Source of the DNA: a virus
DNA length: 64,000 nt
Reading direction: 5' to 3' (one strand)
IMG/VR virus record: IMGVR_UViG_3300037070_003613
Span: 62,001-126,000 of that record
The notes beneath the pieces are model-generated. The model was not told where the DNA came from. It did no database searches and was given only the letters and a program-made list of their open reading frames with translations. Shown in pieces: positions 50,452 through 58,440 of the stretch (position 1 is the first letter of the stretch; each line of letters opens with the position of its first letter). A program made the translations under genes and the position numbers.

Positions 50452-50882
50452 ACGAGGCCCACGACGAGACCGGCCGGTTCGTTCCGGATCCCCGCCTCGA
50501 ACGTGTCGGGGATATCTTCGAGAGCTTCGACCGGATGATCGACCACATGGCCGCCCTACTGGTGAAGGGCCGCGCGTTGATCGCGTTCCATCAGCGGATG
50601 GAGGACCACCTCATGGATTCGCTGATCGAGATCGCCTCGCTCGGCGGACCGGCCGGGGAGGTCGCCGCGGAGGCGCTGATTGTCGCCTGGCCCGAGGCCG
50701 GTTGGGACGACAACATCAACGTGATGTTGACCGACTACGCCCGCAAGATCACACCGGCCGAGTGGCGGCGCCGCAAGCTGGCCGGGGATCTCAACTGGCC
50801 GCATCAGCACCAGGGACTCGACGGCTGGATGGCGTCCTGCGACCAGGACCACGTCGAGTTCGAGGTCCGCCATGACGACTGA
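50448..50882 (+). CDS. Helical hypothetical protein (144 aa)
   Basis: GCAGGAGTC precedes ATG 50448. Long amphipathic helices: RVGDIFESFDRMIDHMAALL, HQRMEDHLMDSLIEIASLGG and AAEALIVAWPEAGWDD. The C terminus has a short polar segment (NWPHQHQGLDGWM). No family recognised; overlaps the next gene by 11 bases. Confidence 0.5.
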   Translation: MNEAHDETGRFVPDPRLERVGDIFESFDRMIDHMAALLVKGRALIAFHQRMEDHLMDSLIEIASLGGPAGEVAAEALIVAWPEAGWDDNINVMLTDYARKITPAEWRRRKLAGDLNWPHQHQGLDGWMASCDQDHVEFEVRHDD

Positions 50883-51081
50883 CATGTGGGTGGTCTGCAA
50901 GTTCAAGTCGGGTGGCGGCACCCAACTTGACCGGTACCCCAACCAGTTCCACGACGTCTCGTTCCACGACAACGAACTCGACGCGCTCCGTGCCGCCAAC
51001 ACGACAGGCGGCAAGGCCATCAAGATCGTCCCCGGCGAGAAGCTGGACGACCTGTACTTCGCGTCGTACGGGAATAGCTGA
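50872..51081 (+). CDS. Small hypothetical protein (69 aa)
   Basis: MWVVCKFKSGGGTQLDRYPN, then VSFHDNELDALRAANTTGGK and AIKIVPGEKLDDLYFASY: beta-alpha-beta. No family recognised. Followed by a 60-base gap before the SPFH gene. Confidence 0.5.
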   Translation: MTTDMWVVCKFKSGGGTQLDRYPNQFHDVSFHDNELDALRAANTTGGKAIKIVPGEKLDDLYFASYGNS

Positions 51082-51126
51082 CCGCCGTCCACGGTTCTCA
51101 TCGAGTTCTACCCAAACCCCATAGAC

Positions 51127-51141
51127 AGGAAACCACCCACC
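51127..51141 (+). promoter_or_regulatory. Start-associated box before the SPFH gene
   Basis: AGGAAACCACCCACC runs into ATG 51142. It has one extra C compared with the copies at 37401, 37800, 61472 and 61869. Confidence 0.6.
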
Positions 51142-52500
51142 ATGCCTAGATTCCGCATCTTCACCGTTGTCGCCGGTATCGGCGCAGCGTTCATCCTCCT
51201 CCTGCTGATAATCGGGGTGGCCACCATGTCCCGACAGCGCACCGCCGCCAACGAATGGGGCTGCTCGTTCGGCAGCGGACCGGTCGAGCGGACCCGGCAA
51301 CTCAAGAACCGGCTCGCCCCCGGCGAATCGGGCGGCTACTCGAATGACACGTTGAAGACCGGCCCGGCCGACATCCGCTTCTACTTCATCGACACCAACC
51401 CGCAGACCGCCGACTTCGGCGCCACCCCGATCGTCGTGCCCGCCAAGGGTTCATCGACCTCTGGTGTCGGCGTCGTCCAAACCTCAACCGAGGTCCAGGT
51501 GCGGTTCGTGATCAACGAGAACTTCTGCGACTTCTACGTCAACCACCTCAAGCGCGTCGAGTCCACAGTGGATCTCAACTACAACGCCAAGCAAGGCGAG
51601 GAGTCGGGGTGGGCGTCGGTGCTCAACCAGACCATGAACCAGAAGTTGATCGAGGCGACCCGCCCGGTGCTGCGCGACGTCGACTACATCACGTTGTACA
51701 CCAACGGCGCGATCGAGGGCGGCTCCGCCTATGACGTGCTCGCCCGGGAACTGTCAACCAACCTGACCCGCGAGTTGAACGCCGACCTCGGCAAGGAATA
51801 CTTCTGCGGCCCGAGCTACAAGTTCGACGGCACCATCGACGGCGAGTTCGACAACGGCTGCCCGCCGCTCGAAGTCACCGTCAAGTCGATCACCCCCGTC
51901 AACCCGGATCTGATCACGAACCTGCAAGCCATCGTGAACAACGAGGAGCAGCAACGCAAGATCGAATCCGACACCCGCCTCGCCCAGGAGCAGACCCGAG
52001 CCGAGCAGGAACGGGCGATCGCCGTCGCGCAGGCCAACCAGGAGAAGGCCGTCGCGCAGGCCGCAGCCGACCAGGCGACACAGGTCGCGCAGGCGGCAGC
52101 CAATCAGGAAATCCAGGTCGCCCAGGCGACAGCCGACCAGAACATCAAGGTCGCCCAGGCCAGGGCCGACCAGCAGATCAAGGTCCAGCAGGCTGAATCC
52201 GAGCGTGCGGTCCAGACAGCGCAGAACGAGACTCGACGGGCGAACGAACAGTTCAACGCCGAGACCGATCTGCTCGTCGCTCAGGCTCGTGGCCCGGTGG
52301 CGACCCAGTTGGCGGCGAACAAGACGGCCGACCTCGTGGCGCAGGCCCAATACTGCGTGACTCTGGCAGCGTCCGGGATCCGCTGCGATCTGCTGGCAGC
52401 CGCCGAAGCTGGCACCGTGATCGTGCCCACCGTCAACCTGTCGGGCACCGCTGACGGCGGCTCGGCGGGAACGACGGTCGTACTGGACGCCCGACCATGA
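51142..52500 (+). CDS. SPFH/band-7 (prohibitin-like) membrane protein
   Basis: 452 residues. One N-terminal membrane segment (AGIGAAFILLLLIIGVATM), then an SPFH domain (about 40-260; RTRQLKNRLAPGES, STEVQVRFVINENFCDFYV, LARELSTNLTRELNADLG), then a heptad-rich helix of repeated AQA/ADQ units (VAQAAANQEIQVAQATADQ). Such proteins form ring or cage assemblies on membranes and act as scaffolds. It begins a three-gene cassette with a lipoprotein and a membrane protein. Phage versions are known but poorly understood; superinfection exclusion or virus-factory anchoring are possibilities, both inferred. Confidence 0.8.
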   Translation: MPRFRIFTVVAGIGAAFILLLLIIGVATMSRQRTAANEWGCSFGSGPVERTRQLKNRLAPGESGGYSNDTLKTGPADIRFYFIDTNPQTADFGATPIVVPAKGSSTSGVGVVQTSTEVQVRFVINENFCDFYVNHLKRVESTVDLNYNAKQGEESGWASVLNQTMNQKLIEATRPVLRDVDYITLYTNGAIEGGSAYDVLARELSTNLTRELNADLGKEYFCGPSYKFDGTIDGEFDNGCPPLEVTVKSITPVNPDLITNLQAIVNNEEQQRKIESDTRLAQEQTRAEQERAIAVAQANQEKAVAQAAADQATQVAQAAANQEIQVAQATADQNIKVAQARADQQIKVQQAESERAVQTAQNETRRANEQFNAETDLLVAQARGPVATQLAANKTADLVAQAQYCVTLAASGIRCDLLAAAEAGTVIVPTVNLSGTADGGSAGTTVVLDARP

Positions 52501-52736
52501 GGAAGTTCGTGGGGGTGGCCGCGGCGGCGGTCACCCTCATCCTCGTCTCGTGCGGCGACGACGACGACTTCGATCAACCAACCTCGGTCAACGTCGGCGA
52601 GCAGCAACGCCAGACGTGCGTCGATTCAGGCAAGATCGCGGTCGTGGAGGATGACATGGTGATCGGCTGCGTGACCGTCGAACAGTACGGCGACATCCTC
52701 GAACTCACACCGACCCCGGCGGGAACGTCACCATGA
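52497..52736 (+). CDS. Lipoprotein (79 aa)
   Basis: ATG 52497 overlaps the SPFH stop (ATGA). MRKFVGVAAAAVTLILVSCG is a signal peptide with lipobox L-V-S-C; Cys19 would be lipidated. The mature part is short and acidic (DDDDFDQPTSVN) with two further Cys. It would sit outside the cytoplasmic membrane, and its coupling with the SPFH gene suggests a shared membrane complex. Confidence 0.75.
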   Translation: MRKFVGVAAAAVTLILVSCGDDDDFDQPTSVNVGEQQRQTCVDSGKIAVVEDDMVIGCVTVEQYGDILELTPTPAGTSP

Positions 52737-52975
52737 GACTGATCCTGCCCGTCGTGTTCGCGGTCGGGATCTTCTACGGCGGGTTCGCGCTCGGCTACTA
52801 CCGCAGGCCCACGGACCCGCGGATAGTGGCCCTACGCGAGCACGCCCGCCTGTTGGAGCGCGCCGGGAAAGCATCCCGACGCGGCCAGCACGGGCTGGCC
52901 GAGATCTACGAACGCGGCGCGCAGGAGGCGCTCGAACTGGCTGACGCCGAACCACGGAAGGAACTCGGACCGTAA
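52733..52975 (+). CDS. Single-pass membrane protein (80 aa)
   Basis: MRLILPVVFAVGIFYGGFAL is one membrane segment, followed by a charged helix (REHARLLERAGKASRRGQHG, EIYERGAQEALELADAEPRK). Third gene of the SPFH/lipoprotein cassette, overlapping the previous gene by four bases. Topology predicts the helix in the cytoplasm. Confidence 0.6.
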   Translation: MRLILPVVFAVGIFYGGFALGYYRRPTDPRIVALREHARLLERAGKASRRGQHGLAEIYERGAQEALELADAEPRKELGP

Positions 52976-53160
52976 TGCCGAACGTCATGTTCTACGTGAT
53001 CCGCTGCCTCGTCTGCGATGAGGCCGCTGGACAGCCGCTCGACATGCCGTTCGGCTCGGCCCGGGAGCGGGGTCAGTGGGCGACGGCGCACACGAAGGCG
53101 ACCGGCCATGAACGTTGGTTGGTGGTCGATGTGCCCGGCTACAGGTCCCCGGAACCATGA
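52975..53160 (+). CDS. Zinc-finger-like small protein (61 aa)
   Basis: CLVCDEAAG gives two Cys and QWATAHTKATGHERWLVVD gives two His, a C2H2-like arrangement known in small actinophage proteins. Start overlaps the previous stop (TAATG). Probably nucleic-acid binding. Confidence 0.55.
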   Translation: MPNVMFYVIRCLVCDEAAGQPLDMPFGSARERGQWATAHTKATGHERWLVVDVPGYRSPEP

Positions 53161-53417
53161 ACTCGATCGAGGCCCGCACCCTGAACTCGTTGCGGCTGAT
53201 TGCTACGGGCCGCGTGTCATGGAACGCACGCAGTCTTCGGATCCGCTTCGAGTACGGAGCGATGCTCGAACCTGACCATCAGTACCTCGACGGCCTCGTG
53301 TTGAGCGAGGACTACTACGTCCGGGAACACATGGCGACGTCGGATCGTGGGTCGGTGACGTTGACGTCGAGGGGACGGCAACTGCTCGCCGAACTCGAAG
53401 CGGAAGCCGCGCGGTGA
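53157..53417 (+). CDS. Small DNA-binding-like protein (86 aa)
   Basis: ATG 53157 is coupled. SIEARTLNSLRLIATGRVSW, then a beta hairpin and SVTLTSRGRQLLAELEAEAA at the end: the layout of a winged helix. No family recognised. Confidence 0.5.
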   Translation: MNSIEARTLNSLRLIATGRVSWNARSLRIRFEYGAMLEPDHQYLDGLVLSEDYYVREHMATSDRGSVTLTSRGRQLLAELEAEAAR

Positions 53418-54289
53418 GCGAGTCCGCCGAGGCGATCGCGAAGGTCGTCGGTGATCTGCGTGCGGGCCTGATCTGGGACATCTACGACGCCGGGCTGTAT
53501 TCGACGGAGATCAACGAGTTCGAGGACGCTGTCGTGGTCGACGCCACCCCGGTCTACCGCGACCTGTTGAAACGCACCGGTGTCCGCTTGTACGAGGATC
53601 ATCGCATCGCGCCGGTGTGGCCGAACGCGCTGATCTGCTACCGCAACGAGCACGGCAACGGCATCGTCACCCACGTCACCGCAGCCCCGCTCGAAGTGTG
53701 GGACGCGACCGGCGACCGGTGGGAAACGAACCTCGAACACACCATCGACTGGGACCGGGTGCGCTGGGTGTGCCTGTTCACGATCTTCTCCGGGAACCGC
53801 GCCAAGAACAACACCGTCCCGGTGCCAACCGCCGGACCGCTCCACATGTGGCGCGCCGCCGTCTACGAGGACGGCGAGATCGCCGATCTCCGCTGGGTCG
53901 CGGTGTCGGGCGAACCGGGCCTGAACGAACGCTGGGACATGGCCCAGTTGGTGACGCTCGGAGCGATCAACCTCGGGAACTGCGTCAACGTCGAACTGCG
54001 TGAACCGAAACGGCAACGCCACGCACAACGCCGCCTCGACCGCACCGGCGTCCGCGTCTCAGAGCTACACGTCCGACCGACCTCGAAGTCGTACACCGCC
54101 GAACGGCTCGCGACCCTCACGTCGGCGTCGATCCCGATCCATTCGGTCCGAGGCCACTTCGCCGAGTACGGCGTGAACGGCCGCGGCCTCTTGTTCGGCA
54201 AGCTGTCGGGCCGCTATTGGATCCCGGCCCACGCCCGAGGCAACCCGGAACACGGCCACGTCGAGCAGAGCTACACAGTGGAACCATGA
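53414..54289 (+). CDS. Conserved phage protein with VRGHF/YWIPAHARG C terminus
   Basis: 291 residues from GTG 53414 (GTGA overlap). The C terminus, HSVRGHFAEYGVNGRGLLFG then YWIPAHARGNPEHG, is a landmark of a phage family of unknown function; here a long N-terminal helical/beta region precedes it (RAGLIWDIYDAGLYSTEINE, VRWVCLFTIFSGNRAKNNTV). It may bind nucleic acid through the basic middle (KRQRHAQRRLDRTGVR). Confidence 0.6.
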   Translation: MSESAEAIAKVVGDLRAGLIWDIYDAGLYSTEINEFEDAVVVDATPVYRDLLKRTGVRLYEDHRIAPVWPNALICYRNEHGNGIVTHVTAAPLEVWDATGDRWETNLEHTIDWDRVRWVCLFTIFSGNRAKNNTVPVPTAGPLHMWRAAVYEDGEIADLRWVAVSGEPGLNERWDMAQLVTLGAINLGNCVNVELREPKRQRHAQRRLDRTGVRVSELHVRPTSKSYTAERLATLTSASIPIHSVRGHFAEYGVNGRGLLFGKLSGRYWIPAHARGNPEHGHVEQSYTVEP

Positions 54290-54474
54290 GCCTCCTCCCG
54301 AACTTCAAGTCGCATCCGACGACCGAAGATCTCGCCTACTACGTCGACCGTGGCCTGCGCGGTGGCGAGACGACCCCCAAGGTGACCCGGGTGGCCAACC
54401 ATGTGAAACGCTGCGTGATCTGCGCACGGCTGACGAACGAGATCACCGCCGAGTGGGACGAGGGCGACGAATGA
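54286..54474 (+). CDS. Small hypothetical protein (62 aa)
   Basis: ATG 54286 is coupled (ATGA). TTEDLAYYVDRGLRGGETTP, then VANHVKRCVICARLTNEITA: helical with one Cys pair CVIC. Possibly a small zinc-binding or anti-sigma-like protein; HVKRCVIC recalls the HxxxCxxC motif of zinc anti-sigma factors. Confidence 0.5.
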   Translation: MSLLPNFKSHPTTEDLAYYVDRGLRGGETTPKVTRVANHVKRCVICARLTNEITAEWDEGDE

Positions 54475-54770
54475 GCGAGCACCTCGACGGCAAGCCGATC
54501 TCGACGTACTCGTATCGGATCCTCGGCTGCCGCTGCCCGGACTGCACCGCTCTCGCCACCGCCGAGCACCGCCGCACCTACCAGGCCCGAGGCCGCGCTC
54601 TCGGCAAGGTCCAGAACCGCACCCAGAACAAAGCGGTCGCCTGGGTCCGCGCGAACTGCCCAGTCCTGTGGGAACAGTTCCTCGCCGAGTCGTACGAGGA
54701 ACTCGGCATCGAACGCCGCAAGCCCGGCCAGCGTGACCGATCCGCGCCCGACCAGAGTTCCGAGGCGTAG
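54471..54770 (+). CDS. Cys-containing conserved phage protein (99 aa)
   Basis: YRILGCRCPDCTALATAEHR matches the Cys/His motif of a small phage family often annotated as hypothetical, followed by a basic helical region (RRTYQARGRALGKVQNRTQN). Probably nucleic-acid binding. Its stop overlaps a -10-like TAGGCT. Confidence 0.6.
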   Translation: MSEHLDGKPISTYSYRILGCRCPDCTALATAEHRRTYQARGRALGKVQNRTQNKAVAWVRANCPVLWEQFLAESYEELGIERRKPGQRDRSAPDQSSEA

Positions 54771-54773
54771 GCT
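54768..54773 (+). promoter_or_regulatory. Candidate -10 box for a leaderless start
   Basis: TAGGCT ends six bases before ATG 54780 and starts in the previous stop codon. Confidence 0.4.
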
Positions 54774-54779
54774 TCGACC

Positions 54780-54971
54780 ATGACCGCCGACGACGCAGCC
54801 GAACCACCTGAGCCGTCCGACGACGAAGCGACCGCCCGCGCCTGGGTGATGCTGCTCATCTCCGACATGTCATGGCTCGTCGGCAACGTCGAAGGCGGAG
54901 GCTCCACCGTCCCCGACCGCATCACCGACGACCTCCGAGACGCACTCTCCTGGCTGGCAGGCACACCATGA
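54780..54971 (+). CDS. Acidic small protein (63 aa)
   Basis: MTADDAAEPPEPSDDEATAR, then AWVMLLISDMSWLVGNVEGG and a C-terminal helix. Acidic with one amphipathic or buried segment; no family recognised. Overlaps the next gene by four bases. Confidence 0.5.
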   Translation: MTADDAAEPPEPSDDEATARAWVMLLISDMSWLVGNVEGGGSTVPDRITDDLRDALSWLAGTP

Positions 54972-55297
54972 TCACGCTCCCCCGTCTGCCGTGGCATTGG
55001 CGCCTGCGCCGCTGGCTCGGCTTCGACTCGCTTCGCCGCGGGATCCTGTTCATCCCCAACGAACTCCACTTCCGCGAGCCTGACGCGAGTGACACCGACC
55101 GGTTCCTGAACGAACTGATCCGGGTCATGACCGAACCGATCCGGGTCATGACCGAACCGATCGGGGGCCGACCATCGCGCTGGTGGCGGTTCCGCCGCTG
55201 GGCCGGTTTCGACTCCGTACGCCACACCAAGTCGACCCGCGACGCCCGCACCCTGGTCCCGATCATCCTCCGCGGCCCAGCTTCGGCGGCACCATGA
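54968..55297 (+). CDS. Internally duplicated basic protein (109 aa)
   Basis: ATG 54968. The N-terminal WHWRLRRWLGFDSLRRG and the central RWWRFRRWAGFDSVRHT are copies of one motif. Between them a 21-base tandem repeat encodes IRVMTEP twice. The Trp/Arg-rich repeats could bind membranes or nucleic acid; the role is unknown. Confidence 0.5.
   Translation: MITLPRLPWHWRLRRWLGFDSLRRGILFIPNELHFREPDASDTDRFLNELIRVMTEPIRVMTEPIGGRPSRWWRFRRWAGFDSVRHTKSTRDARTLVPIILRGPASAAP
55118..55159 (+). repeat. 21-base tandem repeat
   Basis: ATCCGGGTCATGACCGAACC plus G is repeated twice exactly, with a third unit beginning. In frame, encoding IRVMTEP; a likely slippage expansion. Confidence 0.8.
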
Positions 55298-55449
55298 GCG
55301 ACGCCAAGATGCACCGCGTGGCCCGACTCGGACGCTTCAAGCTGTACTACGCCAACCGCCACGTCTTCATCCACCCCGGCTTCCACCTGTGGACCGGGCA
55401 CCGCCACATCCGACTGCTGCCGATCCCCAAGATGGGAGCACACCCATGA
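55294..55449 (+). CDS. Small basic protein (51 aa)
   Basis: ATG 55294 is coupled. RVARLGRFKLYYANRHVFIH, then PGFHLWTGHRHIRLLPIPKM: beta-rich, His-rich. No family recognised. Confidence 0.45.
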   Translation: MSDAKMHRVARLGRFKLYYANRHVFIHPGFHLWTGHRHIRLLPIPKMGAHP

Positions 55450-56012
55450 ACGCCAACCCTGACCCGCACGACCCGTGGGACCGCCGCCCCGGCGAATCCC
55501 CGAAGGCATACGCGGCGTTCCTCAAGTACCGAGACATGGGTCCCTACAAACGCTCTCTGCGCGCACTCGGCGCGCGCGAAAGTAGTACAGAAGTAGTACA
55601 TATCGCCCTCGCAGCCCGCTGGTCCCGCGAGAACGACTGGGTCGACCGAGCCGGATCCTGGGACGACTACCTCGCCTACCAGGCCCAAGTCGCCCAGGTC
55701 GAAGAAGTCCACGCGATGCGCCGCCGCCACGCCGCACTCGGCTTCACCCTGATCGACACCGTGATCGAACGAGCCAAGCTGATCAACATCGAGAAGCTCA
55801 CCGTGCGTGACATGCTCGCAATGGCGCAACTCGCCGTCCAGATCGAACGCCAAGCCCGCGGCGAAGTCACCGCCATCATCGAAACCCGCACCGAGGAAGA
55901 AGCCCAAGGCCCGACCGGCGCCGACATCCTGACGGCGTTGCGCACCCACAAGGAACTCCTCGTCCTCGCCGAAGAACTCGACCGAGTCATGCTCGAAGGG
56001 AACGACCAATGA
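55446..56012 (+). CDS. Terminase small subunit
   Basis: 188 residues from ATG 55446. RRPGESPKAYAAFLKYRDMG is the typical N-terminal motif of actinophage small terminases, and WSRENDWVDRAGSWDDYLAY follows. Helical coiled-coil body (FTLIDTVIERAKLINIEKLT, QLAVQIERQARGEVTAI). It recognises the packaging site and regulates the large subunit, whose gene begins 330 bases downstream. A short membrane peptide gene is nested between the two. Confidence 0.8.
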   Translation: MNANPDPHDPWDRRPGESPKAYAAFLKYRDMGPYKRSLRALGARESSTEVVHIALAARWSRENDWVDRAGSWDDYLAYQAQVAQVEEVHAMRRRHAALGFTLIDTVIERAKLINIEKLTVRDMLAMAQLAVQIERQARGEVTAIIETRTEEEAQGPTGADILTALRTHKELLVLAEELDRVMLEGNDQ

Positions 56013-56167
56013 CCCTGTTCGACCGATCCGTCAGCGTGTTCGACGCCCTCGAACAGAACGACATCCACCCGATCAACCACCGCTCCCGCATCACACTGTT
56101 CGCGGTCGGCCTCGGTATCGGCGCCGCATTGTGGGCGGCTCTCGCCATCGCTGACGCGCTCGTGTGA
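56009..56167 (+). CDS. Membrane peptide between terminase genes (52 aa)
   Basis: ATG 56009 is coupled. SVFDALEQNDIHPINHRSRI is polar, then TLFAVGLGIGAALWAALAIA is one membrane helix. Such peptides in packaging regions are rarely studied; a membrane-linked function is inferred. Confidence 0.5.
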   Translation: MTLFDRSVSVFDALEQNDIHPINHRSRITLFAVGLGIGAALWAALAIADALV

Positions 56168-56242
56168 TCGCGCCCAGATAAGGTTCCCGCCAACCCCCGG
56201 CGTCTTCCTCTCGATCGTTGCCAAACAGCCACCGGGGCGCAC

Positions 56243-56287
56243 GTGACGGCCCCTCCGTTTGCCGCCCGCTTCCGGAGGGGCCGTCAC
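56243..56287 (+). terminator. 15-base-pair hairpin before the large terminase
   Basis: GTGACGGCCCCTCCG and CGGAGGGGCCGTCAC form a perfect 15-base stem with a 15-base loop, the strongest hairpin in the window. It separates the small-subunit transcript from the large terminase. GTGACGGCC also recurs at 56317. It could be a terminator or a structural or packaging signal. Confidence 0.7.
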
Positions 56288-56329
56288 CGCGTCCCCACCA
56301 TCGACAACTCTGGATGGTGACGGCCGAGT

Positions 56330-56335
56330 TACATT
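56330..56335 (+). promoter_or_regulatory. Candidate -10 box for a leaderless start
   Basis: TACATT ends six bases before ATG 56342. GGATGGTGACGGCC lies 18 bases upstream. Confidence 0.45.
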
Positions 56336-56341
56336 GATGTG

Positions 56342-57901
56342 ATGCCGACCGCCGGTGTCGTCCTCGCCGAGGACCTTGCAGAGCACGGCTGGCGGCTGGC
56401 CCCGGACCGCCTCGCCGCCCACATCACCCGCTTCGAGCCGGTGACCGAAGGCTTCGGCGGCGAGTTCCAGATGTCCGGCCCCTACCAGCGGCCACGCCAC
56501 GTCCGCAAGATCGGCGCCGTGCTCGCTGACACCATCAGCGAAGGCAACGGCCGACTGATCGTCAACCAGCCCCCGCAAACCGGCAAGTCGATGCTGATCT
56601 CGCGGTGGACACCGACGTGGGCGCACCATCTCACCGAAGGCAAGGTCCGCGTCCTGCTCGGCTCCTACCAGGCCCGCTACGCCGCGTCGTGGGGCAAGGC
56701 GACGAAAGACACCGTCGAGAAGTTCGGCGACGAACTCCTCCTCGAACTCTCACCATTCGCGCACGCCCGCGACGTGTGGGAAACGACCGCCGGGGGCGGG
56801 ATGCGCACGAGCGGCATCGAAGGCTCGATGACCGGCCTCCCCGGGGACATCATCATCGTGGACGACCCGTTCCGCTCGTTCAAGGAAGCCCACTCACCGA
56901 CAGTCCGCCAGGATGTGTGGGACTGGTTCTGGGCTGTCCCGATGACCCGCCTCCAACCCGGCTCGACCGTGATCGTGGTTCAAACCCGTTGGCATGAGGA
57001 CGACCTCACCGGGCGCCTCATGTCGTCGGAGGGCGCGCACCGCTGGACGCAGCTACGCATCCCCGCCCTGTGCGACGACCCCGCCACCGACTTCCTCGGC
57101 CGCAAGCTCGGCGAGTCGATCTGGCCCGAACGGTTCTCCGAGGAGCACTACAGCGATCTCAAGATCGACTCCGGTGCCTACAAGTGGGCCGGGATGTACC
57201 AGCAACTCCCGGCACCATTGGAAGGGGAGATCTTCAAGCGGGCGAAGTGGGTCAAGGTCGACGCCGCCCCGATCGGCCGCATGACGCACCTCGTGCGCCG
57301 CTGGGACCTCGCGAGCACCCAGGACGACGGCGACTACACCGCCGGTGTGTTGATGGGCCGCACCGACCGCTCCGAGTTCTTCATCCTCGACATCCAACAC
57401 GAACGTCTTTCTTCGCTCGGCGTCGAGGAGTTGATCAAGGACACCGCCCGCCGCGACCACAAGGACTACGGCGGCAAGGTGCTGATCCGCCTCGAACAGG
57501 AACCCGGCGCGACCGGCAAACGAACCGCCGAGGACTACGTCAAGCGTCTCCTGTCCGGATACCCGGCCAAGGCGTTGCGCACCGACAACAAGAAAGAACT
57601 CAAGGCGCAGCCGTTCGCAGCGCAACAGGAAGCCGAGAACGTGATGCTCGTGCGCCACCTCGACAAGATCACCGGCCAGTTCGTCACACCGACGTGGTGG
57701 GAGGAGTTCATCGAGGAAGCCGCCGTGTTCCCGTCCGGCACCCACGATGACATGGTCGACGCCGCCTCCGAAGCGTTCAACGATCTCCGCGAGTTGGAGA
57801 TGAAGCGAGTCAAGGCCAAGACCCGCACCATGGCCGGGGAACGAATCGGCGTCCCCCCGCAGACCGGACAGCCCCGAGGCCAGACCCGCCCACCCGGCTG
57901 A
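56342..57901 (+). CDS. Terminase large subunit
   Basis: 519 residues from ATG 56342 (GTG 56339 is in frame just before). Walker A is QPPQTGKS at 76-83, Walker B IIIVDD at 170-175, and the nuclease domain has WDLAS at 321-325 and HDDMVDAASEA near 465. It belongs to the Terminase_6 group. It cuts concatemers and pumps DNA into the prohead through the portal, which is not in this window. Clear coding bias; no frameshift or intein. Confidence 0.95.
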   Translation: MPTAGVVLAEDLAEHGWRLAPDRLAAHITRFEPVTEGFGGEFQMSGPYQRPRHVRKIGAVLADTISEGNGRLIVNQPPQTGKSMLISRWTPTWAHHLTEGKVRVLLGSYQARYAASWGKATKDTVEKFGDELLLELSPFAHARDVWETTAGGGMRTSGIEGSMTGLPGDIIIVDDPFRSFKEAHSPTVRQDVWDWFWAVPMTRLQPGSTVIVVQTRWHEDDLTGRLMSSEGAHRWTQLRIPALCDDPATDFLGRKLGESIWPERFSEEHYSDLKIDSGAYKWAGMYQQLPAPLEGEIFKRAKWVKVDAAPIGRMTHLVRRWDLASTQDDGDYTAGVLMGRTDRSEFFILDIQHERLSSLGVEELIKDTARRDHKDYGGKVLIRLEQEPGATGKRTAEDYVKRLLSGYPAKALRTDNKKELKAQPFAAQQEAENVMLVRHLDKITGQFVTPTWWEEFIEEAAVFPSGTHDDMVDAASEAFNDLRELEMKRVKAKTRTMAGERIGVPPQTGQPRGQTRPPG

Positions 57902-57902
57902 A

Positions 57903-58145
57903 ATGTCGCCACCCAGGACTACGGTTGCGGCGATGGCCACCGTTGTCGAAGCGATCGCATCCACCATCGGCTACTCGCCCGGGATCGACGGGCTGCTCGG
58001 TTCTGGCCTGTCGAAGATGCTCGCCTTCCAACAGGCCACTGACATCTGCAAGGCGCTCGGGCTGCCAAGCGACGTCGATGTCGACGTGGTCCGCCGGTGG
58101 GGCAGCGGCGAAGTCATCCACCTCGGCCCGGAGCACCTCGCATGA
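57903..58145 (+). CDS. Small hypothetical protein (80 or 70 aa)
   Basis: ATG 57903 is one base after the terminase stop; ATG 57933, with TACGGT ending seven bases before it, may be the true leaderless start (70 aa). VVEAIASTIGYSPGIDGLLG, then MLAFQQATDICKALGLPSDV and a beta end. No family recognised. Confidence 0.5.
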   Translation: MSPPRTTVAAMATVVEAIASTIGYSPGIDGLLGSGLSKMLAFQQATDICKALGLPSDVDVDVVRRWGSGEVIHLGPEHLA

Positions 58146-58345
58146 GCGAGACCCTGTACGAGTTGGTCGTGAGCGGTGAACGCAAACTGTTCCCGCTCTG
58201 GCGTGCCGCTGCCGTCTACGACAACGGCTGGATCGACGTACGGTTCGGCACCATCGTCCACGAGAACGACCAGACCCGCCCGATGACCGACGCCGACCGC
58301 CGACTGGTCGCCGACGCCGCCGACGAGTACAGCGCGAGCAAGTGA
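58142..58345 (+). CDS. Small hypothetical protein (67 aa)
   Basis: Coupled ATG 58142. LYELVVSGERKLFPLWRAAA, then GWIDVRFGTIVHENDQ and a helical end. Small beta-alpha protein; no family recognised. Confidence 0.45.
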   Translation: MSETLYELVVSGERKLFPLWRAAAVYDNGWIDVRFGTIVHENDQTRPMTDADRRLVADAADEYSASK

Positions 58346-58440
58346 TGACCCGCCAAGAGTTGTTCTGGATCCTGATCATCAAGATCTCCGTCACCGGATT
58401 CTTCGCTACCGCGCTCTGGCTGAACTGGGGCCGCAAGTGA
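58345..58440 (+). CDS. Membrane peptide (31 aa)
   Basis: ATG 58345 overlaps the previous stop (TGATG). ELFWILIIKISVTGFFATAL is one membrane helix, then a short basic end (GRK). Confidence 0.45.
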   Translation: MTRQELFWILIIKISVTGFFATALWLNWGRK

